Shown here one piece after another: positions 1 to 9,500 of a stretch of 19,134 nucleotides of DNA. The notes below the pieces were generated by a model that saw only the letters and a list, made by a program, of their open reading frames with translations, did no database searches and was not told where the DNA came from. Source of the DNA: Acanthaster planci. Taxonomy: Eukaryota; Echinodermata; Asteroidea; Valvatida; Acanthasteridae. Position numbers and translations under genes: made by a program. The DNA lies in the NCBI RefSeq assembly GCF_001949145.1, contig NW_019091404.1, positions 2,868,457 through 2,887,590 on the forward strand, written 5' to 3'. How positions within the stretch are numbered: the first letter of the stretch is position 1; each line of letters opens with the position of its first letter.

Positions 1-322
1 CGAGTAAACATAGTTTTCCCTAGGGAGCATACACCTGCACATGAACAACGTCCACACTGATTGACTTTCTTGTTTGAAATATACATAATGAGTGCTTACT
101 AAAATCTTACATTTTGTATCAGTTGATGAACAAAGCTTCCAGTCTTTTCAGCCAGATATGCTCAAGGTGGTTACTGACAAAATACCTCTGTCCTTGAAAT
201 AGTTTGATTCATTTATGACCTGAAACATTGCTGATAAGTAGGCCTATTTGTAACTGGTTAATGCTGTGGCACAAGAAAACTTGCAGTGTCATTAAATAAA
301 AGAAATAATAAGAGACTCTAAC
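1..322. other. Left edge, no gene recognised
   Basis: This AT-rich stretch has stops in all frames at short intervals. I see no exon with plausible splice sites, no RNA gene and no clear repeat. If the minus-strand exon proposed at 323-423 is real, this is the intron that follows it. Confidence 0.5.
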
Positions 323-423
323 ATCTGGGCCCGGAATGAACTTGCTGCTTGTGGAACGGGGCTTTATGACATGACCGAGGACTTGTGGAAATACTGAGGC
401 ATCACTTGTGAGGCTTTTAACTT
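323..423 (-). CDS. Possible minus-strand internal exon, stalk-like peptide
   Basis: On the minus strand an acceptor ending TTCAG (just above 423) is followed by 101 nt open in one frame and then a GTTAGA donor at 322-321. It would enter in phase 1 and leave in phase 0. The peptide is Ser/Pro-rich and ends KFIPGPD. That ending resembles the end of exon 4 of the receptor gene (KFKPGPN, 6343-6360), and about 20 of 26 bases match from the shared AAGTT across the exon-intron junction. It could be a stalk exon of an inverted receptor paralogue whose other exons lie left of the window, or chance. No neighbouring exon is secure. Confidence 0.2.
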
Positions 424-862
424 CTGAACAGTAGGCTTGATGTAGAAAGAGCAACATCAAAATCTAGTCAGACAAGGAAAAAATATTATTAAATGATTAA
501 TGACATGCACATAGCTAATGAATATTAACTATGACAAATCAATGTTTTGTGTTGTCTACATGTATACACCTGAAAAAATTCCACAATCACTGCATTCAGG
601 GAGGTAGAATATGTAAACAAGTGAGGCACTTTGAAACCCTACACTGAGGTTCAATGACATCTTGTAATATATAGCACAGAGACTTCATGAAAAACTTCAT
701 CTGAATAAGCACAAAGTGAACTTTATATACTTGTGGCACAGGGCACCTGTTGCAAACAACACGGCATTCAGCAATCACCTCACTGATATCTCCTCACTGC
801 TAAACTTGGCCCGTAGTCCTCACTGGGAGACTGTTTGGTTATGCTCATCCCAACAAACATAC
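424..862. other. No convincing gene; short minus-strand open stretch
   Basis: The minus strand is open across 596-778 and contains six cysteines, but I find no acceptor that enters the open frame without an immediate stop. The cysteine spacing does not match a family I recognise. The plus-strand open frame at 716-916 overlaps it and also has no homology I can name. Confidence 0.35.
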
Positions 863-1183
863 CTTAAGCAGCTTTGTCATCAGCTTTGGGCACAGAAAGG
901 GGGGGTCACAGGATGACACAAGAAGAACTATGAATATTTGGATGCTTATGCTTTTTGTCAAGGAGAGGAGGGGGAGTTGCTCACTGGGAGGGGGCACTTC
1001 AATCCCCCGCCCCCAGCCACAGGCCTGACTGAAGGCAGTACATTTTGTCTCAGCAAAGCTTACAGTAAGACAGTGCTGAGCCTGACATTCCTCCAGAATT
1101 TCATTGGGAAAGAGGGATCCTTTCCAAATCTTTCCAGCTTGCCTATCTTTTGTCATGGATGTGCACCCCCTCGAGGCCTCCAA
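863..1183 (-). other. Minus-strand open frame ending at a good splice donor
   Basis: A minus-strand frame starting at an ATG (1183) stays open down to a textbook donor, AAG followed by GTATGT, at 862. The last part holds a hydrophobic run (IFIVLLVSS) and then a nearby ATG giving MTKLLK before the donor. It could be a first exon, either long or the short form 863-880. The plus strand is also open here (938-1261), which weakens the case. No family is recognised. Confidence 0.15.
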
Positions 1184-1275
1184 GGAAATGCACCAATCAA
1201 ATTAACCAGGATGAAATTTTCTTGTCTGGGAATGTTGAACGCTGTAAGAAGAATAAATTAAATGGAATACACACC

Positions 1276-1324
1276 ACGTACATGTACATGTATAAGTATG
1301 TTTATGTCCGTATATTTATGTCCG
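1276..1324. repeat. TACATG microsatellite plus short direct repeat
   Basis: ACGTACATGTACATGTAT is followed by two copies of TTTATGTCCG at 1301-1310 and 1315-1324. These are simple repeats with no coding role visible. Confidence 0.6.
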
Positions 1325-1339
1325 GAAGTTAACACGCAA

Positions 1340-1639
1340 CTTCAGCGATTGTCCAATGAGAGTCTGCAAATAGTGGCACGTCCGCCACTGTGACGAAGTC
1401 ACTTACGAACCAGATGAACGCATTGATCTCCATTGTATAGACTGGATAGGACGTCACATCCAAAATGTGTCCCATGTATGCGTATTTTCAGGAGGGTAAA
1501 TAACGAGTGTTGCGAATTTCGTTGCGTGTACTTTCAAATGGAGTTTTTCAAAAACCAGTTGAGGTTTTTGTGCTTCAATCGTCAGATTTCGAAGAAAAAC
1601 TGAATTCTGCACTTAGAATGGATAAATTTGGAAAGAATA
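1340..1639 (+). promoter_or_regulatory. Possible promoter/5' UTR of the exon at 1640
   Basis: The stretch contains a CCAAT box (about 1351-1355), two small hairpins (AGTGGC/GCCACT around 1372-1389 and GTGAC/GTCAC around 1390-1402), and several CpGs in an otherwise CpG-poor window. No TATA box is obvious. The assignment rests on position upstream of the start-exon candidate. Confidence 0.2.
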
Positions 1640-1711
1640 ATGGCTGAGGTGTACGCAGCAGTGAATTACCGGAGACCAACGTCAAGTTTGGACAAAGGAA
1701 CAGAAGGAAAT
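1640..1711 (+). CDS. Orphan start exon candidate (24 codons)
   Basis: An ATG at 1640 opens 24 codons that end at a strong donor (AAT then GTGAGT at 1712) in phase 0. The peptide begins MAEVYAAVNYRRP. A Tyr-x-x-Val close to the N-terminus is reminiscent of the short cytoplasmic tails of type II receptors, but it does not meet the strict ITIM consensus because Glu stands at -2. No second exon can be identified before the receptor gene. It could be the first exon of a gene extending elsewhere, an alternative upstream start, or a spurious open frame. Confidence 0.3.
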
Positions 1712-2650
1712 GTGAGTCACGCTTATTTAGTTTATAATGCTTAACTTTAAGCCAGTATAGGGCTAGTAAGAAATTTATGACAGTCTATCTAGCCTATCAG
1801 CCTTTGTATATGAAACTTCGGTATAATGGAGATCAATGGATAAACGTCAAATGCGGCGTTCACATTACATGCTGCGTGTGTGCAAACGCAGCATGAAACA
1901 GCCCTTTACTGCATTAGCCGTATACTCCTCAATATCGACGAAGGCGTGTACATTATGGCCTTGTCGGCCTGTTTACATGTGTAATAATAAGGGCCAATGA
2001 TTTACGCCCATCGTGCCAACCACAGAGCTACTCGGTATTCCATGCATGGAGGAAGGAGTCTCCATCATGTCCATGCTCCATGTGCCAACTTACCGCAGAC
2101 AAATTTTGCTGGTCCATGGTCGGATGGTGATGACAGCTCTCAGTTAAGTGTCCGTGAAAGTTAAGGCTAACTACAGTTGAGGCTAGTGGTTAATCAAGAT
2201 GACATCGACCATGTCGATAGAGAAAAACGAACCAAACCTGCCACGGCAGACATTTTGCACAGAATCATAATATTCCGATAAAGTATAGGCGACTTACGGA
2301 AGTGTAGAAGGGACACTTGCAATTTTTTTCCGAGTTACTATTCTCGCGGTCACGTCACTGTGGACTTTATCACGCGGCAAAGAGGCAAATTTACCGTTCG
2401 TGCTATCATGATAATGTATCCACCAGAGACTGGTTCGGGAGGGAAATAAGGCTTTTTCTTTAATTGAAAAAAGGAAAGAAAGAAAGATATCTACTGTAAT
2501 GTCCAAATCACCTTCCCTAAGTCACATGGAATTTGAAAACAAAAACAAAACCTGATGACCTTCACAGCTTTAGCCCAACGAAGTGATCTCCTATGCTCCC
2601 TCTCACGAACGCGCCACCCATTGCTGACCATGACCTTTTCCGGATGTCTG
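1712..2650. other. No gene recognised; one perfect small hairpin
   Basis: No exon, RNA gene or transposon protein is visible. A perfect hairpin with 10-bp arms (CATGCTGCGT at 1868-1877 and ACGCAGCATG at 1886-1895, 8-nt loop) is the only clear structure and may be a remnant of a foldback element. The open minus-strand frames at 2294-2506 and 2491-2787 have no recognisable content. Confidence 0.5.
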
Positions 2651-2775
2651 ACGGCGAGAATCTCGCCGCGGCGAAATGCTATATCTCGTGGCCAAATACT
2701 ACCTCGCCGCGGTGACCTAATAATCTCACGGCGACTAATTCTGTGGCAAGTTAGTATTTCGCCGTGACGAGATAC
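2651..2775. repeat. Tandem array of ~21-bp palindromic units
   Basis: About six diverged units follow each other, each built around CTCGCCGCGGCGA and joined by spacers like AATACTA. Examples are ATCTCGCCGCGGCGAAAT, CCTCGCCGCGGTGACC, ATCTCACGGCGACTAAT and TTTCGCCGTGACGAGATA. Each unit is itself close to a palindrome. CpG density is far above the flanks. It is probably a small satellite or the core of a foldback element. Confidence 0.7.
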
Positions 2776-2945
2776 ATGTAGTAACAAAAATAAATTTGCA
2801 AGTGGCTCTTATACGCCTCCGTAGTACCTCCTGTCAAATTTTGCAATCACGGGAATTCCCCAGATCCCACGTGCTCACGTGTTCTAGAAATTTCTTTCAC
2901 TGGCAATTGCAGCCAGATATGGGACGAGAAAAACGGAGCATGTAT

Positions 2946-3048
2946 GTGTGTAGTCTACATACTCGTCGATGCAATACTGACAGTGTAATTTACACGGAGC
3001 CTGGGAACAGGACCATGTGCCCACTAGTGTATGTAGTCTACATACTCG
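2946..3048. repeat. Pair of 20-bp direct repeats, 83 bp apart
   Basis: GTGTGTAGTCTACATACTCG at 2946-2965 recurs at 3029-3048 with a single base difference. Each copy contains a near-palindrome around TAGTCTA. This could be a short duplicated segment or paired protein-binding sites. The plus-strand open frame covering it (2796-3167) shows no protein-like features. Confidence 0.6.
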
Positions 3049-3092
3049 GAACCAGACTAACAACTACCAGCGATGCACAGCGAAACATTTCT

Positions 3093-3125
3093 CATGTACA
3101 TGTACATGTACATGTGTACATATAC
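3093..3125. repeat. (ACATGT)n microsatellite
   Basis: Consecutive ACATGT units run into TGTACATATACA. Shorter versions occur at about 1278-1292, 8891-8913 and 9160-9181. Confidence 0.85.
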
Positions 3126-3173
3126 ACCGGCCCAGATAGCTACAGAATACCAGAATACACTGGTTGATTTTTG

Positions 3174-3403
3174 TATGAGGCGCCCCGTATGACTTTATTT
3201 GTACGAAAAAATCAAACAAAATTAATATATATGACGAAAGTAATATATATGACGAAAGTGAAATAAATTTAAAATGGAATAAAATATTCAAAGGACGAAA
3301 GAAGTATATATAGGACGAAATTTATGTATAAAATGCGAAACCAACCTGTATACAGGACAAAAGTACAATTAAACTGAGGACATATTACAAAGGGCGCCTC
3401 ATA
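3174..3403. mobile_element. MITE with TGAGGCGCCC inverted ends and TA flanks
   Basis: TATGAGGCGCCC at 3174-3185 is matched exactly by GGGCGCCTCATA at 3392-3403. This gives 10-bp terminal inverted repeats (TGAGGCGCCC) bounded by TA on both sides, the target-site duplication typical of Tc1/mariner-type transposition. The AT-rich interior has no coding capacity and contains a direct repeat (taatatatatgacgaaag at 3223-3240 and 3241-3258) plus further GACGAAA copies near 3294 and 3323. It ends 109 bp before the receptor start codon, so it may contribute to the promoter or 5' UTR. Superfamily assignment is inferred from the TA duplication only. Confidence 0.7.
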
Positions 3404-3512
3404 GGTGCGGCCGAGGTCGCCGGTCTTTTGCATGCGAAGTTGCCTCGACTGCAAATGCCAACGTTAGGTCTGTGAATTAACTCCAAAATTTGCAAAAAAG
3501 AAATCTTCAAAC
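3404..3512 (+). promoter_or_regulatory. Presumed 5' UTR/proximal promoter of the receptor gene
   Basis: This is the interval between the MITE and the start codon. It has an in-frame TAG at 3465-3467 with no intervening in-frame ATG, which supports initiation at 3513. No TATA box is seen inside it. The transcription start cannot be placed and may lie inside the MITE. Confidence 0.35.
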
Positions 3513-3548
3513 ATGGTCAAAGTTTCGTTAGTCGTGATGAGTGTTTTG
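3513..3548 (+). CDS. Receptor exon 1: signal peptide start
   Basis: The ATG sits in a good Kozak context (A at -3, G at +4), with an upstream in-frame stop at 3465. Twelve codons encode MVKVSLVVMSVL, the charged n-region and start of the hydrophobic core of a signal peptide. The donor is GTAAGT at 3549, phase 0. Confidence 0.7.
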
Positions 3549-6500
3549 GTAAGTATCGTTGTTTTGTATTGTGGAGTTGTGTCACTTCGCTGTTTTTGAT
3601 AAAAATGTCATTTTGTGCATACAATTTTCAGACTTACATCACTTAGGCCAACTTACGGCGCGCTTGGTGGAAGGAAAACACATATTGTACCCGTGGCTAG
3701 CGCTGTAGGACTAGCGCTAGCACAGACCTTACGGTTCTGGTGGCCAGATGGCCAGACAGAGAAATTTTGCCATGGAAAAATTTTAATCTAAATATACCAT
3801 GTATTTCTAAGGACTGGGTCTTTGTCCTACCCCATTCCTGTAAATGGACTGGTCCACTGGCATGACTGGCACTGGGTAGGTAGTGCGCGCTTGACCTGTT
3901 GACCTTTTTACATGACACAACTTCTGATCTGAGGCTGTATCTGAATCTCTTGTCTAGAGCTAGGTCTAGGACTAATTTGCTCCATTGGAAATGCGTGGAG
4001 ATGCGTAGACAATAGACCTAGCCCCAGCTCTGGAAGCCTGTTTCGGACACGGCCTAAGTAAACACGTCCAGCTCTTACGAGTATGATATATTAATGAGGC
4101 AGTATACCTGTTACGCCCCAACTATAGCATTAGTCCTAACTATAGTTGGGCCGGCCCAACTACAGCAGAGAGGTCCAGTGTGCATGTGTCCAGCATGTGC
4201 CAAAGTCATATCATTTACAAATGTCATGTCATTTGTCGTAGGGCTAGATGAACAGAAGAAGTGCCACATTTTAGATGAATTGTGTCAAGCGTGAGACATA
4301 TTGACTTGGATAATGTCGAGACATTTCCCACAGACATTGGTCAACAATAGTTGGGCCAGCCCAACTGCAGTACTACAGTTGGGACTGTCCCAACTATAGT
4401 TGGGACTTATATGCTGTAGTTGGGGCGTAACAGCCCTATTACTGTTTTAAAGACAGAGAATCCTAATTTTCTGAGTTGGTAATTTCTTGTGTGTTAACAA
4501 GACCCCTTGCACGACTTGTCGGAGTTTGCCCAGGCCAAGGACAGGGTGAGTTCAGCTCGAGATTTGACTACATAATTTTCTTGATTTCAATGTATAGGCA
4601 TTACAGCCATTTATTGTCACGATAGTGGAGGACGTTAGCTTGTTTTCCTTCACATCTCCAACCACGCCAACTGAGGAAGAAGGGAATAAAGACCAGGATG
4701 AAGGGTTTACGAGACCTACTAATGTAAGTAGATTGTCAAGGATGGCATTACCCCATGGCTAGAACTAAAAAACTCTCCTTTGTCTCACAGGCGGCAGAAG
4801 CAGGGCTTAGTGTCCCCCTCCCATTTTTGGGCCTGGGGCATAGGCCCCCCACTTTTTGCAGGTCCTGTAATTGGTTGGGGCTTTGTGAATCTGCCTGTTA
4901 ATGGCTGATGCCCAACTGCCCCCTCTCCCACTTTGAAAAATTGTTCCATTCTGTTGCTTCGTCTGCATCCTTGTGAATTGCTTTTCAAACCTCCACAAAT
5001 GTATGAAGCTTTCAAATTGTCACGATTGTTCAGAAAAGTGGCAACTTTGCAGAAAATAACTTCACGTATATGCCAACAATCCTTTAATATGACACTGTGC
5101 ATTAATGCGAAATTTAATGTAGAAATTGAAAACACTGAAATGAATGCAGGGAAAACATGCTAATTGCTTAAATACTGGTATTTGTACATATGCAGGCCTA
5201 TAGTTTGTCACAGTGAAAGTGCATGTATGATCTTTGACCACCAATAGACTAACTCCTTTATTCAGGAAAATAATTGATCAAATGATTTGCAATTTTATGC
5301 AGAATTTTTGCCCAGAAGTCTCGTAAACTTTAATATTTCATCTGACATTTTTACACATAGCATTGGTTAATGGGAATAAATGCCTTAAATTGTTGAAACG
5401 GAATAAAACATTCTTTTCAAACAAGGTATACATGAGCTTGGAATCCAGTTGAATAAAGAACTCTGACCAGTTTATTTAATTTGTCTTTGTAGCCGCTGCC
5501 AGTGAACCTTGAAAAGACAGATAACCCTCATGTTGATTCTGCAGACACCAAAGTGCCAGAGATGGATCCAGGACTCATTGTAATTGAACAGTGTGGTACC
5601 ATTTAAACTGTATTGACCTCATTGAAAATTTATTAGCCCAGAACTTCTTGAGATAGAACAATGCGGTAAAACAGTTGTTGTGGACATCATATAAAACTTA
5701 GTAACTGGTTGGCAGGGGACACATCCCCCCCCCATGAATTTGGTAGGGGAGGACACCATGTTGAACGTCCGTTCGTTGTTTCAAGCAAAACGAAATACTT
5801 AAGGAATTGAAGGATCAAGGATTTTCCCTTATGAGTTCTTATAAATGGAATAAGATAATAAACACGGTGTGCACAAAAAAAGGGTGAATTGCTCTCCCCA
5901 CAATCAAGGAGAGATTTCCGCCCATGGATACCAGGGTGTGATCCATGATCTCTGTGAACTCACTGAAAAGTTGATGGACAGCTTGCTCAACGTCCTGGGG
6001 AAATTTTATACATCAGCTGACTCCAGTCACAATCTGAGGCTGTCTGTAACACTATTTTCAAAGAATTGAACTTTTTACATTTGGGAAATTGGGTACCGTC
6101 AGTAAAGGGGTGAAGCATGAATGGTGTACTCTTCCCGTCAGAAATGTCTACCTGTTCTATTCAGATTTCAATTTGCAAACACAACGTGGTGTTGCTGTAA
6201 CAGAACTCATGCCCACCAATCATCTGATTGTCATTGTCTTTGGTATAACCCTGTTTTTTATTACTCATCACAGCCATTGAGTACAGACAACCTGAACCAG
6301 ACAGCAGATAAGATCAGTGGACGTGAAAAGCGAGCCCCAAAGTTTAAACCTGGCCCAAATGTAAGTAACCTCCCCCTAATACCACAGGATGTGTGAAAAA
6401 TAACTGTTACCCCCGTTTGCATTATCCTTGATGATGTAGCAAAGGATTCTATCAAACATTCTTTCAGGGAGATCCCATGATGACCAATTTAATTTCTCTG

Positions 6501-9500
6501 AGGGAGGATGTCCCCCCCTAGGGAATCGTGTCCTCCCCTTTGTCCAGGTCCCCCATTTGAAAAATTAAAATGTACACAACCTGCGTACAAGCCACAGTTC
6601 ATTAACCTTTGGTTGCCCCGTGGAAAAAATGTGTACATTTCAGGTGCCCCCTAGAAATTTCACCCTGGTCATAAGTATTTTTCACAAGTCATCCAGCGAC
6701 CAGTGACGATGGCCTGTTGTTGCAAGGACTGAGCTGATGCGAGAAGGGTTAATGATAAGAAAATGATAGTCACACTTTATATGAAAAGTAGTGTATGACT
6801 TTTGAGACCGGAGTAGTGTCTTTCTTGTAAAGATGTGTGAATACTCATGAAATACTCAACTAACTCAACATGACCAGTTTGTAAACATCTTGTGTTGCAA
6901 CATTTGTATTCATGAGTGCATTGCAGTGATACGAAATGTAGGGTATATACATTTATTTGTGTATATCCCTGTTAACAAGTGTTACCACAAATTCTTAAAT
7001 TTCTCAACACCGTTTGGAATGACAGAGATCTAGAAAGTCAACTGAGATCAGCTTTTTGAAAGGTACTGCACTGTGAGTTTTCCAGCTTTTCCACCACAGT
7101 TGGTGTGTTAATTTCTTTGTTTGGTTTATCTTTGTGCATTTTGTTCACCTGACCTACATTTTAAACCGTTCCCATGGGCGCCATATTCTTTATTTTCAAC
7201 CAGTGTGTAGCACACCTTACCATCCTGTGCCTCCCTCTCCTCAAAAGTGGCCTTTCCAGTAGTTGGATGTGCTGTAATCAGGGTTTTGCAGTTTAAACTT
7301 CAAAGAAATTTTGAAGGAATGTTGAAACATTGTTTGAAATTAGTAGAATACTTTTATTTCCATTCAGTTTTATATAAAGGTCATATATCCATCCATATGT
7401 GTTTATTAAAAACAGCACAAATATGCACGAATGCCAAGAGTCACTCTTGTACATGTGTATTCTACATGAAACACAAGTAGGTTGCCAGCACAAAATGACC
7501 CAGGGTCTTTGTGCAGTCCTCATCGCTACAGTTGGTTTACTGCACAATTATGTACATGAAAAAAGTAAGGCACAGTTGTTGGATCCGATATTCTTGTGAG
7601 GGATATAGTTAGTTCAGTGCACGATATGGCACAGCTTTGTATCTTCGTAGGGCTTGCCAACTGGCCCAAAGAGTGACTTCAGCATAGGAGGGTACTGACA
7701 AACTGTGCATAAAAACCCATCTTAATCTAATTATAATTTTGGGCAGTCTTAACAACCGTAAACACAACTTAGTCACTTAATGTATCCTTAAATAATTTGC
7801 ATAGAAGACAGATGTCACTTTTGACCCATGGTGTAGCATTTATGGTGGCATTGGGCTAATCTACTGTGTCCACACTCCACACACTGGTTCAGCCACACAA
7901 CTGCACAAGCCTTTCAGTTCACATGACTAATTGTTTCACTAGACTTTTTTATGAGTCAAAGGTCAGTCTGGCCTGTTTTTGTCACTGCTGAGGGGGTTCT
8001 CACATGTATGTACAAGGTGGCAGCCCCAAAACGTTTGTTTTTTTGGTCCATGCATGACTTCTTTTCAAAATCTTTTTAGAAATTAACTTTCCTCATTTGG
8101 ACACCCTGCTATTTAGTGGTGCATTTTGATCATAAAACTGTTTGAGGGCAATATACTGTGCATGATTGGCTAGAAACAGTGTGCATGTGTGAATGTGCCG
8201 ATAGGGGCATTTTGCTGGGCAAATTTAACTATTCTTTTCCCGTGTAGGTGTTCCTTTTAATTTGTGTTGTTTGAAATACAATCAGATTTTATGTATGCGA
8301 CCTGTCACCACAATTTGAGCAGAGAGTCAGAATTTTCATCATTGAAGTATTATTTTTTTTTAATTCAGCAGAAAGAGAACTTTCCAATGGTATGTACATG
8401 GAACACTTAGGGTATAAGTGTGACATGATACTGGCAGCTTTGCGTCTTCGTTTGTGACATTGTTTCAACATTTCACACTAGGCATGAATAACGCTATTGT
8501 CAAAATTGATGAGAAAATGACATCTTCAAATAAATAACTGATCCTGCAAAAAAAAATTGGAATTAAATCAAAGGGCTATTCTGGCTAAATATTACAAACC
8601 CCAAAACTGACCTCCACTTTAATCCATGCAATTTGACTTTGAACTGTTGAAATAAGAAAGAGCAGAAAGCAACTTTATGCTCTTGTTGTGGTAGTGGCAT
8701 GGGTTACATATACATCTTAAATCTCCTCTCAGTTTTATTTGGTTATCTACAGGGACATTACGTTCCCTTTGACATGTATGCTGCATTTGCATGAGTGTTT
8801 ATTTGCAACAAGTGGTTGATGTGGCTTTTCTCATATAGCTTCAGGATTTATTGTTTGATAAGGATGTTCAACATTAAATAATCCAAAATGACATGTACAG
8901 GTACATGTATGTCAAGGGTATGGTGGAGTTTATGATACTGAGAATCAAATCTCAGCATTGTAATTGAGGTTCGTATTTGGAAAAAATGAATATTGAGTTC
9001 TAAATACATGTAAAAATGCATCTTTGTTTTTGAATTATTTATACTGAGCACTTTTTATCACAATGTGAAATGCTGGGATTAAGTCATTTTGGTGAGTTGA
9101 ACATTGCATTCCATTCACTTCTTCGTTTTCAAATCCTGTTGATAGATACATGTTGGGAACTACATATACATGTACATGTAATTGTATTGCTTGCTCACCC
9201 TTGTAGTAAATCCTTTGGTAACAAGTGAAATAGTGGATAAACTAGACGTTTGTTTGTGCAAGTTTAAATTTCGCGAGTACAGTGTAATTTGATTTAGATG
9301 GTTTGTTTTCATTGTGATTTTAAGTAAGTTGTGATTAGTGTGAATTTTCAGTGGGTTGATTTACAGGATTTCTGTATATAGTTACTATAGATGGAATTTC
9401 AGGCTATTCATGGTGGACGACAGCAATAGTGGAAACGTTTGCGGTAGCACCATGTGAAGGAATATGTATCACATACTCATAAGAGATATATTCCTCCGCA

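Noticed and set aside
938-1261. Plus-strand open frame of 107 codons
   Set aside because: The minus strand is open over the same bases, there are no splice sites in phase, and the composition is not protein-like.
1868-1895. Perfect 10-bp hairpin considered as a microRNA precursor
   Set aside because: The stem is too short for a microRNA precursor and pairing does not extend beyond it.
2796-3167. Plus-strand open frame of 123 codons
   Set aside because: Its end is translated ACATGT microsatellite, and it overlaps direct repeats with no domain or splice support.
4094-4294. Plus-strand open frame of 66 codons
   Set aside because: It lies within the inverted-repeat element at 4108-4433, and its first part is the element's terminal arm.
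4501-4544. Possible small exon ending at a GTGAGT donor near 4538
   Set aside because: The upstream AG lacks a pyrimidine tract, and exon 1 joins directly and in frame to the better-supported exon 2 at 4598.
5869-6069. Plus-strand open frame in intron 3 with a protein-like amphipathic stretch
   Set aside because: No acceptor enters this frame from exon 3 in the needed phase, there is no clear donor, and no family was recognised.
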